From Sesamum alatum (taxonomy: Eukaryota; Streptophyta; Magnoliopsida; Lamiales; Pedaliaceae): a stretch of DNA of 64,000 nucleotides. The stretch spans positions 12,603,692-12,667,691 of the forward strand of contig JACGWO010000005.1 of NCBI GenBank assembly GCA_034509735.1, in the 5' to 3' direction. The notes under the pieces are model-generated. The model made no database searches and had not been told where the DNA came from. It saw only the letters and a program-made list of their open reading frames with translations. Position 1 is the stretch's first letter. Each line of letters begins with the position of its first letter. The translations under genes were made by a program, and so were the position numbers. This document shows positions 54,067 to 64,000 of this stretch, piece by piece.

Positions 54067-54783
54067 AAAGACTTTCTTTCCCGCTCTATTTGGATTGGTA
54101 TTCTTGTTCTTCTCTGAAACATGGTTCACTTTGGAACTTGGTTGCACTTGATGCATCTTATAACGAATTCAAGTTTCCTCTTCAACTCGTAGATGTTTCA
54201 GTAATTGATCAACAGAAAAATCTTATGTAGAATGCAACAACTTCTTTCTATAGTTGTTCCAACTTAGAGGAAGTTTGGCAATAATTGCCCCTACTTGTAT
54301 TACTTTTGGAATTTCAATCTTTATATCTCTAAGTTTAGAAACATAAATTTGCATCCCATGCACTTGATCCATAATAGAAGAACCATCACGAATAGAAAAT
54401 TCAAAGTACTTCATAGTAAGAAACTTATCTGCGCATTGCTTTTTGTTATTGTATTTCTGCTCCACAGCAGTCCAGATCTCTAATGGTAACTTGATTGATG
54501 AATACAAGTCAAACAAACGATCAGACAGAGAATTCAAAATATGGTTGCTACATAGTAATTCATCTTCTTCTCGTTTGACATAGGCTGCCTTGACTTGATC
54601 AGAATCACCTTCTTTTGGTTCTGCAGCAGGGTGATTAATATCTAGTACATAAGCAATTTTCAGGAAAGTTAGCAGGAACATCATCTTGTCCTTCCACCGT
54701 GGATAGTTTGTTCCATCGAAACAATTCAGCTTCATAAACTCTTGATTCATCATCTTGATACCGCTACTCGAACTAGGCTCCAT
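54067..54783 (-). pseudogene. gag of a Ty1/copia element
   Basis: From the ATG at 54783 (MEPSSSSGIKMMNQEFMKLNCFDGTNYPRWKDKM) the frame is open to 54223. It shows the copia gag domain: W-x3-M near the start, then DLYSSIKLPLEIWTAVEQKY and YVSKLRDIKIEIPK. A TAG follows LLHST, after which DQLLKHLRVEEE continues in frame to about 54080. The zinc knuckle is cut off by the MULE-like fragment. A degenerate initiator-Met-type primer-binding site (TTTTATCACTCTG) lies between it and the LTR at 54795-54812. Confidence 0.85.
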
Positions 54784-54818
54784 CTCAATAACAGAGTGAT
54801 AAAATTTCACTTCAAGAA

Positions 54819-55531
54819 TGTTGGCAAACTACGAAATCCTGAAGAGGTTTTGAAGCGTGATTTCACTGTCTTTAAAGTGAATTTGCCCCCACTATATTGT
54901 TGATGTCGGGTTAAGTAAACTCACTTCTAGGATACGACAAAACCAACCGAGACTTGCCGGACAGCAATTTCCGAAGCCTCCTTTCAACAACAACTTGAAA
55001 AATAAACTATAAAGTGAAAGAATCTTATGCAAAAATTATCTAAATTTGGCACTTGATATATCTATATATAGATGTTTTGTGTCTTTTCGAAAAATATACA
55101 ATTCTTTATCATACCTTTAGATTCCAAAAGTTACAACATTTCAGATAAACAACTTTTCTGAACAGATGCTTCTAGAAAAGCAACTCTAAAGTTGCAGCTT
55201 TTAAGGTTTGCTATCTTTAAAGTATTTCCAGAAAAGACATCTTCTTTCAGCAAAATGTCATTAATTATTTGCAACTTTTATCAGAAAATAAAATAATTGT
55301 AAAATTTCTGAAAATAAAATAAAATAAAAGATTATTTTATTTTGCTGAATTAACATGCACATGCCACATGTCCAAGTGCCAAGGGAATTTATGTAAATAC
55401 CCTCTCTTTCTTAATTTATTCCCTCCAATTTTTATTTTAAATTTTAAATTGGATAATTCTTTATTAAGTACTTAAAGCTTAATTAAACTTTTCATGTGGG
55501 ACATGAAATATTATGTGCAAGCTATACAACA
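54819..55531 (-). repeat. 5' LTR of the decayed copia element, right copy
   Basis: TGTTGGCAAAC...CTATACAACA, 713 bp. It lies 36 bp from the gag start and aligns with 51671-52333; it has an extra segment of about 50 bp (54885-54935). Confidence 0.75.
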
Positions 55532-55737
55532 TGATGCACGTGGTTTGAGCATAAAAATTGCTTGATGGTTTATTTCGTGATTAATTATAAGAATAGGGCC
55601 TTTTTTACTTGGAATGATGTGATATAAATGGTACAAATAATTTTACAATAATTATTGGGATTGAATTAAAAATAATTATATTAAGTAGTCCAGTTTTATA
55701 TTTATTCTTTTTAATAGTAACCGAGAGGTTATATTAT
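55532..55737. other. 3' flank of the LINE
   Basis: No gene. On the minus strand it should hold the LINE 3' UTR and tail; a short A-run (AAGTAAAAAAGG, complement near 55595) is the only candidate for the tail. Confidence 0.4.
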
Positions 55738-57302
55738 TTATTGCAGATTAAGGTTCATGATACAAGGTTTTGACGTTAGTCTAGTACAAGAGAGGATCAT
55801 ATCATGTTCCACTAGCTCGGAGACCCAAACTGGTGGTGTCAAAAATATCTGCACGCTAGGCTTTTCTGATGAAGCAAAACGAGCAAGGCTATCCACTATT
55901 TGGTTTCCCTCTCGATAGCAAAAGGCAGCCTTCAAACTTTCAAACTCCGAAGTGAGGGCCTTGATATCCTTGATTAAAGCATTAGAGTTACTTGCATAGA
56001 CTCCTCCCTGTTAAGTAAGCAAAGCAAAGATTTAGAGTATGTTTCCACAATCAGTCTATGATAGTTATATTTTATTGCAATCTAGGGACCGGTTCTGAGT
56101 GCCCAACATTCAGCCACAGAGTTAGTTTCGATGCCAATATAATCAGAAAATGCTAGAAGGTAATTTCCTTTGTAATCTCTAAATATGCCTCCACAACCTG
56201 CGCGTCCTAAATTTCTAAGAGAGGATCCATCTATGTTTAGTTTCACCCAGTTATGAGCCGGAGGATTCCATTTACAGATAACAGCATATTTAACCTTACT
56301 CATTTTCCTCCGTGAAGATACACATTCCCTAGTCATAGTACAAGCATCTTTCCATATTTTGTTTATGCTAATTTGGGATCCCTTAAACACAACCGCATTT
56401 CGTGCCTTCCAGATATGCCACAATAAGTTAATCACTAAAGATTGTTTAAAAGGGTTATTCTTTAAGGACTGCAATATAATCAGGATATTGGTGGATGATA
56501 AATCTCTTATATCTAGGATAAGTTGAGTAGAAACATAAGAGAAGAAGGGGAAGTTAACAAAAGTATGAGTAATATCTTCTGCTTCTACTATACAGAGATT
56601 ACAAAAAGAAGAAGGAATACTTCTCCGTTGGAAAAGAAAAACAGAGTTTGGTAAACAGTTGTGACTAAGAAGCCACGCAAAAAACTGGACTCTAGGGAAG
56701 GTGCAAGTTTTTGATAAAATGTGCCATGGAAGAGTTGGTGAAGGTACAAGGGCCGAAAAAACTTTTGATCGCAACCAGGAATATGCAGTTTTAAGTGAAA
56801 ACTTACCTAATTTATCCCATCTCCAGACTTGTCTATCATTTTGGGGTGTAATAGGAATAGGAATTGAAGATATCTGGATTAACAAATCAGAAGGAAGTAA
56901 TGCCTGTATGGGCGATAAGTCCCATTTACAGTCAGAGATAAGTGAATCTACTTTTAGGTTTTGTAACTCCACGGGTATCTGAGAAACCTTTGAAACAAGA
57001 CACTCATCCGAAATCCATAAATCATTCCATATATTAATATATGATCCATTTCCAACTATCCATCTAATAGAGTCCTTCACAAGGGGGATAGTGTTATGAA
57101 TATGTTTCCACACATAACTATGATAAGGTTTAACTCTAGCCTCAACAAAACTGTTATGCGGAAAACATTTTGCTTTTAGAAGAAGCATGCACAGGGATGA
57201 ATCAAAAAGGTGTAGTCTCCATCTTAGACGTAACAAACATGCATTATTCAGGGTGTTCAGATCTCTGAAACCTAGTGTTAGAATAGGTGACCAGAAAGCC
57301 AA
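55738..57302 (-). pseudogene. LINE: end of RT, zf-RVT and RNase H
   Basis: GFRDLNTLNNACLLRLRWR (57260) continues the RT connection domain. A zinc-binding RVT region follows (CTFPRVQFFAWLLSHNCLP ... CNLC, 56590-56710). RNase H starts with WVKLNIDGSSLRNLGRAGCGGIFRD (56180-56260), then TNSVAECWALRTG (56090-56130). After a TAG at about 56080 it continues across frames to MKAAFCYREGNQIVDSLARFAS (55935-55865). The first acidic residues D and E are present. The 406-codon stretch 56082-57302 is open. Confidence 0.9.
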
Positions 57303-59499
57303 TAGGTTTGGCGATTTGTAACCTATTATACAACTCGATGTAAATGTAATATTATTATGTGATGTATAAGATGAGCGTTCGTCACCAATGGTACCTTCTT
57401 TGTTGCGCTCATCTTATATTTATTAAAACGGTGTTTAACTTATATCGCAACAAAGCCCACAGACCATAGATAACAACTCGTGCAGTTGGGCCACACATTG
57501 GATGGTGGTCATGAAGCCAACTGATTAAGAGTTGGGTCTGAAATGTTCCAAGTCGAGGACCTCGAGACAGGGCATCGAGAGTCCTATTGAGACTTGCGTC
57601 AAGAGTCGTGTTCATTGGATGAGTGTTGTATTTCATCGGCAACAGGCGTGGGACGCCTACACTATCTTTATGGGTTGGTCGACTGGGGTCGAGCCGACTG
57701 GACTGACTCGCGGGGATCATCATATGAAAGCCTTTGAGGCTTGGTCGGTATGATTGGTTTTCCCCGGTTCCGATAGTACGGGAGTAATCCTCAGACTTGA
57801 GGAATCATGGCAGTCGCGTACACATGATGGCTGTATCCTGGCTCTGGCGAGAGGTAATCATTCTGTAAGATGATTATCATAAGCCTTGTCCAGTGCAGTC
57901 GGAATGTGTAGCGAGGATGGTGGATTCCAAGAAGAGGATCTATCCCCTGTCAGTATGTGACAGAGGTATCTCCTATGCACTCGGAGACACGTTCATTGCT
58001 GTTTAAAGTTGTGGCCACAGTGGTTGGTCGAACAGGGAATGGTTTCCTGTGTCGACGCAATGAAGCATACGTGGTCTCGAGTATTAAGCATAGATGCCTA
58101 GTCAAGGATGGGAACCGACGCCCAATTCCATACCCTAGACTAAGGCCGGGAGACGGTAGACGGAAGGATCGTACCCGTACGGAATCGGCGCCTAAATGTT
58201 CACGCCAATTCACCTGGTCTCTAGTGCCATGGACCGTTGCTAGACAGCCACCCATGGTAACGGGCCCTTGTGGGACACGGGCCCAAGTCTAGCTGAGGGT
58301 GAACCTAAAAGGTCACACACAAATCACCGAGGAGGTTGAGAGATCGACTTGGAGTCAATCTCGAAGGATAAAATAAGTAATTGGATTACTTAAGGGAAAG
58401 TCCATTGGATGACGGGCCGATATTGTATCGGGCTTTCATTTAATCGGTAAATTGGATTTTCGATTAAATATGGAAAGTTGAGACGTTGGATCTTTTAATT
58501 GGATTAAAAGATCAACGGGAATAATTTAAATGAACATTAAATTGGATTTAATGCTGGATTCGTCGTAATTGGATTACAATAAAACTCGGTCCGTTAAATT
58601 ATACCCGAGAGGAGAAATAATTCCTATTTTGGAATAGGAAGAAGTTGGACTTCTTTCCTTAATTAAACATGGCCGACATGCTCCCTTGGAGGAAGCAAAA
58701 TCAGCCATGTTTCATGCTAGGTGGTATGTTGACTTATCTCTTTTGGAAAGAGACAAATCAACTCCAATCAAGCTCTTCCCTTTTGGTATGATTTGATCAT
58801 ACCATAAATTTTGGTAGGCTTGATTGAAGATTTGATGGTGATTGATTGGAATGAATCTAGACATCCTTGGATGAACCTAAACACATTCCAATAATCACAT
58901 TAATTATGTATATATATTAGAATATACAACACCAAGCATAGGTGATTCATTATTCATCTTTTTCTAGAAAAAAGAGAAGACAAAATCCCTCTCCTCTCTC
59001 TCAACTCTCGGCCCTCTCTCCCTCTCTCACACTTGTGTTCTTCACTTGATTTTGAATCAAGAAGAAGAACAAAGTAAGTTTAAGAGAGCACTAATTCATA
59101 GTGTTCTTCTCTTAAACCGATTCGTTCTTAAACCCGTTCTTTTCTAGCAAGAAGAACGTGTGTTTCTTCCGGTGTTGTGTGGATCACCTTTGGAGAATCC
59201 ATACGTTTGGATTTCGTGAGCATTCCGGAGAAGGAACAACGCAAGTAGCCGGGAGCATACGCTAAACAATCAAAGGTAACGGTTTATTACGCTTTGATTG
59301 ATTATATATATTTATCTATGCCCTATGTATTTAATATTCATTTCCAATATTTACACATCCTACATCGAACGCCCGGTTGAGCACCCAAGGGCACAACCTC
59401 TTGGGATTCGTATTTTAAATTAGATTTGATTTAATTTACGCACTTTTTCTCGCTTTCTCGCTTCCGCTCGCGCTCCCGGGCGGATCCGCTTGTCCTTCA
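57276..59499 (+). mobile_element. Solo copia-B LTR inside the LINE
   Basis: TGTTAGAATAGGTGACC...CTTGTCCTTCA, 2224 bp, with the perfect duplication CCTAG (57271-57275 and 59500-59504). It is the best full-length reference for the family in the window. Confidence 0.95.
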
Positions 59500-59504
59500 C
59501 CTAG

Positions 59505-61064
59505 ACCTCCTTATTGCTTGGGTAGACAGCATGTATTCCAATTAACCAAACTTTTCCTATTATCACGCTTTGATGCATTCCAAAGAAAATGTTTACTAGT
59601 TCTGTTTATACGTTGAATGATATTCTGAGGTAATTTAAACACGTTCATATGATAGAGAGGAATAGAATTTATAACCTGCTTGATGAGAGTACTTCTACCA
59701 ACATATGACAGAAAATGGTTATACCAGGTATTGATCCGACCTTCAACTTTAGAAATGATTGAAAAAAATTCTTCTTTGGAAATCCGACCCATGACATAAG
59801 GAAGACCTAAATATTTATCGCCATTCAATAAGTGGTGGTTAATATGCAGTGCTTCAGATATACCGTGTTTCAAAAATGTTGGGCAGTTAGGAGAAAGAGT
59901 GAATTTTGATTTGTTCCAACAGACAAATAAACCTGCAAGGCTTTCAAATTGATCCAGAGTATCCTTAACATATGCCACAGATTTATGATTTGCTTTCATA
60001 AATAAAAGACAATCATCTGCGTAACAAAGAATGGGTAATTTAGGTCTGTTTCTGCATGGTGATATAGCATCCGCCAGAAGAAGTCTAGAATCTGCCAGAA
60101 TTTTTTGAATTAAAGGCTCAAGGCAGAGAATGAAAATATAAGGAGATAAAGGGTTACCTTGCCTTATACCTATAGTGGGGTTCCATAAATCAGATCGGTT
60201 TCCATTTATACGAATAGAGTAGGTGACACTAGAAATTCATGTCATAATCCAGTCTACAAAGATTTGGGGAAAATTGTACAATTTCAAACAGAATCTAATA
60301 TAGCCCCAATCTAATTTGTCATATGCTTTTTCAAGGTCAAGTTTAATAGCCATGCAATATTGTTTACCTTTTTTGGATCGCATCGAATGCAGCATCTCAT
60401 GAGCCATAATAATATTGTCACTAATAAGTCTATTTGGTACAATAGCGTTTTGAAACGGTGAGATAAGAGAAGATATAAGAGGTTTTAGCCGAGCCACTAG
60501 GATATTAGAAATGATCTTGTAAATGGTGTTGCAAAGGCTTGTAGGTCTAAAATGTTGATGAGATGAAGCATTAGGATGCTTAGGGATAACAATAAGTTCT
60601 GTAAAGTTTAAATCAGCAAGTAGAACACAATTTGTAAAGAAATTATTAACAACTGCAATCACATTATTCTTAACAATGTCCCAGTATTGTGTAAAGAAAA
60701 GAGAGTTAAGACCATCCGGCCCAGGAGATTTATTTGGGCCTATACGTTTCAGAGCAGAAAAAATTTCGGCTTCCGAGACTGGTTCAGTTAATTGGGCCCC
60801 CATCACCAAAGAAATAGAAGGAAGGTGTCCATTGAAGAAATTTTCGGATCTATGGGTCATGAAATTATCCCCTTTGCCAGTGGTAATTTCCTTAAAAAAG
60901 TCTTTGAAAGAATTCAATGTATCCATAAGGTTTGAAATCCATTCATTGTCAACATTTTTAATACCTTGAATAAAATTTATCCTGTGTTTGTGACTCGCAA
61001 GTGCATGGGAATAAGAGGTATTTTTATCACCTGTATCCAGTGAGCTTTCGCTCTTTGTTGCCAT
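59505..61064 (-). pseudogene. LINE reverse transcriptase
   Basis: It opens with GDKNTSYSHALASHKHR (61000-61030). KRIGPNKSPGPDGLNSLFF, FRPTSLCNTIYKIISNILVARLK and KLDLEKAYDKLDW (60300-60750) are the fingers and palm. IRQGNPLSPYIFILCLEPL and the catalytic CYADDCLLF (60010-60180) follow, intact. The thumb region runs to CLPKQ, where TAA (59511-59513) precedes GGLG. A TGA at 60238-60240 is the only other stop. The YADD motif is functional in type. Confidence 0.93.
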
Positions 61065-62092
61065 AAAAGATTCTTTTGGGCCATAAGTTGTTGTAATTCC
61101 GAATTAATAAAATTTTCCTTATCAGACAAAAAAGGAGAAAAATTTTCAGCATAAGATGATTTAATAAATTCAACCTGACCCAAAAGGTCATTTATCAAGG
61201 AATCAATATTACCTAAAACATTTCTTTTCCAAAATTTTGAGTTCGAAATTAAACAGTTTAAATTGCATCTGAAACCGAAATCAGAGACTAGGGGTAAAAA
61301 ATATTTCCAGGACTTTCTAACCACTAATCTGTAGCTATTTGATAAAATCCAAGCATTTTCAAAACGGAAAGGACAGTTTATAAAATGAGACTGTGGTTGT
61401 AAATCAAGAAGTATAGGAGAATGATCTGAGTAAGGTGACAACAAGTGTTTAACCAAGGAATTTGTAAAGCGATTGATCCATGCAATATTAGCGAATGCTC
61501 TATCTAATCTTTCAAAGATAAAGGATTTTCCATAGCGTTTGTTACTCCAAGTAAATGGGTGACCTGTAAATCACAGATCATTTAGTTGGCAATCTAACAT
61601 GCAACGCCTAAATTCCTCTGTCCTTACATGCAGGTGTCTACCTCCCACTTTTTCATGAGGATATAATATGTTATTGAAATCACCAATAGCACATCAAGGT
61701 ATAGAAGGATTTGAGTACGAAAGTAGGGAGTTCCAAACCTGGTCTTGGTTGTGACCTTGTGGATAATTGTAAAGTGTCGTCATAAGAAACGACTGATTAA
61801 GAGATGGGAAATCCACTTCCATGTGGACTGATCTTGTAGAAAGGTCAACCTGCCTTATACTTACCTCAGATTCGTTCCATAGCACTCAGATACCTCCTGA
61901 TAGTCCGACTGAAGGGATGATAATAGAGTCTGAAAAAGGTAAACATCTGATGATCATATGTGCACGCTCTCGTTGAACCTTAGTATCTAGTACAATGAAG
62001 ATTTGAGGATGGTGTCGTTGTATCAAATCTCTTGCAGCGATCACGAATTCTGGGCGTGCCGACCCTCTACAGTTCCAACTCATTATCTTCAT
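60977..62092 (-). pseudogene. LINE endonuclease (APE/EEP type)
   Basis: MKIMSWNCRGSARPEF at 62092 starts the endonuclease with the metal-binding Asn. LDTKVQ and later IGDFNNILY (about 61670) and SPYSDHSPILLDL (61390-61450, catalytic SDH) give the canonical APE motifs. Three in-frame TGA codons (GGI-stop-VLW, IP-stop-CAIGDF, NDL-stop-FTGHPF) stand where Trp is usual. A frameshift near 61035 joins it to the RT frame. Confidence 0.9.
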
Positions 62093-64000
62093 GAAATTCA
62101 GGATGTGATTTGAGGGCACTGGTGCTGCTCCTTGCCATGGGTCTGTCATATTCACAGGCCCGTTTGCCAGATGACCATTCAAGAAGTTCGAGTTGAGGTC
62201 TCTTCCTAAAGGGTGCAGGTAAAGTTTGAATTGGCTCTCGCGATCCCTCGCGTATCCTTTGCGTTCTTGTTCTACGTCTATCACCAAACTGTTGCTAAGT
62301 TCTGACCAGAAAGAAGGTGAGGGGATGTATGGAAAGACTAGACCAGGTAGTTGTTGGGTCGTAAGGTTAGAAGAAGGTTCCGAACAGAGAGATAAAGGGC
62401 TACAGGAGGTAAGTGATTTTGGAGAAAGTGGTTTGTTGTAGTGGACATTTCTAGGTTCCCCATGGAATTGGAATTGGGGAACATTTGTTGAGTCAGTATG
62501 GATGAGGATTGGCGGAAACTTGACCGTGGTATTGATCGAAAGTGGCCCAATTGTGGGGACAATGGGCTCGACGCCGGAGAATTTGAGGAGTAAGTTCCGT
62601 CTGGGCCTCTTCCGAAAGGGTGATCTGGGAGGTTGCGGGCCATGGGTAAATGTTAAGAATTCAACGGTAAGTTTGGCTGAAAATAACTGCGAAGAAGAAA
62701 GAGTATTTAAAGGTGAAGGCGAAATTCCAGTTTCCGGGTAAAAAACAGTAACATGAGGGTTAGTGCTTATGATTGACACAGCGCATGTGGAAGAATTGGC
62801 CAAGTGTTAGATCTCTTCCTCCATGTGTAAATCTTTTGTCAAGTGGGTTTCAATACGTGTGTTAGATTGTGGTCGTTCTTTTGAGGAGCCGATAATAAGA
62901 TCCGCCATTGAAAATTCAGGGGTAGTTTTCTTTGGGGACGGGTTTGAAGATGTGGATGATATGGGTACATATGTGGCTCTAATATCCATCTCATCAGTTA
63001 TATTAGGGGAAGAAAGCTTACCTGGCGACATATAGTCAAACTTTGTTGACCTGTGCATTGACTTCGTTGAAAACGCAGAGTCAAAATTTGTTTTCTGTTC
63101 TTTATCGATCATTGATGAAGACTGGTGAATCATAGATGTACAGATTATGTCCCATTCTTGATATTCTGGGATGTGTGCTTGGGTTTTTTTCCTGAGGAAC
63201 TCTTCTCTCATCTCTATCTATCGTGTTCTCCTCCTCCAATATCCCCTCATTATATGTTTGGTCAAGGATAGAAAAATAATTGGTATTAGTGCTAGGGTTT
63301 TGAGTTGATGTGGTAGTCGGTGTAGGTCAAGCAATCCATTTTTGCTTAACAATATCTAGCCTATGGTGGTATTTATTTGTTGTTGTAGTTTTATAGCGAT
63401 TCCATTGGATTATTTTGACGATGATCTGCGTTACTATTTCTGCAGAGCGCTTTTCTTCTTGCCCTAGATCTCACCACTTCCTAGATGGGAATATTAGTAT
63501 ATGTGTTAGATCCCTGGTCCAAATGTTGCTGTGTTGAATCTCGGCCCGTGTTCTGCTAGTCTATATTGTCAGTGTTCAAGTGGTTGTTAATATTCTGTAT
63601 ATTCGTGCATTCACGTAGGGTATGGCCCATTAAACCGCAACGGTGGCAAAAAAGGGTATTTAATTCATATGTGATTTTTTGGCTGTGTTGATGTATTCTA
63701 ATAAATGGAGGTAATGGGGCTAATGTATCCACCTCAACACATAGACGTGCGTATCTGCATCTTGATTTGTTGAAAGTGTGAGTATCCATCTTAATGGGAC
63801 GACCAATCAGTCGAGCAATACTGAATAGAACTTGATGGCATAGAACTCAATGGGTAAATTAGGAAGTTGAAACGACATATAAACCGTTTGTGGTGTTTCA
63901 GACGAAGCCATGAAATTCGGTCTCCATTGTTGAACATGAAGGTAGTGGTCAAACAGGAACCATGGTCCCCCTGCCAGCGCCAAGAAATAGTCTTCTTGGA
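62093..64000 (-). pseudogene. LINE ORF1: DUF4283 and zinc knuckle, fused in frame to ORF2
   Basis: From the window edge the minus strand reads FLALAGGPWFLFDHYLHVQQWRPNF (DUF4283). After a frame change it reads GRPIKMDTHTFNKSRCRYARLCVEVD, then a CCHC knuckle CHRCGLMGHTLREC (63606-63648). The remaining part (62093-63211) is a long Ser/Pro-rich linker with only one TAG (62806-62804). It is in the same frame as the endonuclease, with no stop between 62803 and MSWNCRG, suggesting ORF1 and ORF2 are one reading frame in this family. ORF1 binds the LINE RNA. Confidence 0.85.

Larger units (their letters stand above)
55738..64000 (-). mobile_element. L1-type LINE, 5' end beyond the window, split by a solo LTR
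   Basis: Minus-strand order: DUF4283 and zinc-knuckle ORF1, APE-type endonuclease, reverse transcriptase, zf-RVT domain and C-terminal RNase H. The plant L1 plan is complete apart from the 5' end. Removing the copia LTR (57276-59499) and one CCTAG restores the frame between CLPKQ and GGLGFRDLN. Only a few stops and frameshifts interrupt, so it is among the least decayed elements here. Confidence 0.95.

Overview
The window reads as a transposon-saturated, probably pericentromeric or intergenic stretch of a flowering-plant nuclear genome, most likely a eudicot. The evidence is the dense nesting of plant-type LTR retrotransposons (Ty3 Tat-like and Athila-like, and Ty1/copia with about 2 kb LTRs), a plant L1-type LINE, and MULE, hAT and CACTA DNA transposons. 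Plant-style coding fragments are also present: an ARP4-type actin-related exon and a defensin-like cysteine peptide. I see no bacterial genes, rRNA, intact tRNA or CRISPR. The species cannot be named from the sequence.

Layout. 1-8251: Tat-like Ty3 element, minus strand, left end outside the window, with all pol domains recognisable but broken, a spliced antisense ORF, and a LINE fragment in its RT. 8252-11835: right part of a CACTA-like element, split by a 2000 bp solo copia LTR (9448-11447). 11836-12975: host DNA with one exon of an actin-related protein gene (12687-12744, minus) beside a solo LTR (12190-12640). 12976-15986: MULE with a 10 bp target duplication. 15987-18641: AT-rich DNA with a defensin-like exon (17793-17987, minus), a SINE-like tRNA head and half of a foldback element. 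18642-24618: complete but internally deleted Tat-like element with large minisatellites. 24619-27011: the other half of the foldback element, MITEs and host sequence. 27065-33236: Athila-like element inserted in a probable terminal exon of a host membrane-protein gene, itself holding a copia LTR fragment that holds a 415 bp TRIM. 33300-38320: plus-strand Tat-like element (LTR end, gag, protease) interrupted by a solo copia LTR (34291-36253). 38321-41713: copia LTR fragment, then the 3' end and LTR of an Athila-like element. 41756-48058: Tat-like LTR split by a copia element (42286-47865) whose two LTRs do not match. 48067-49450: hAT-like element. 51139-51637: MULE-type MITE. 51671-55531: LTRs and gag of a decayed copia element with a solo Tat-like LTR between them. 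55738-64000: L1-type LINE on the minus strand, running off the right end and split by a solo copia LTR (57276-59499).

How the parts relate. Almost nothing here is expressed host coding capacity. The useful signal is insertion history. Ten insertions can be delimited to the base by target-site duplications (TACCG, TCCTC, TATAAAATTA, CATTC, AGAAG, GCCCC, GTTTG, TTATTAATA, CTAAA, CCTAG), and an eleventh, the hAT, by an imperfect 8 bp duplication. They give clear relative ages: the copia 2 kb LTR family sits inside CACTA, Tat and LINE elements and is younger than those hosts, while the TRIM is inside a copia LTR. The strongest biological leads are three host-gene remnants (ARP4-type exon, defensin-like exon, membrane-protein terminal exon), an intron-bearing antisense ORF in a Tat element, and hairpin-containing tandem repeats, two of them dimeric, in and around Tat 3' regions.
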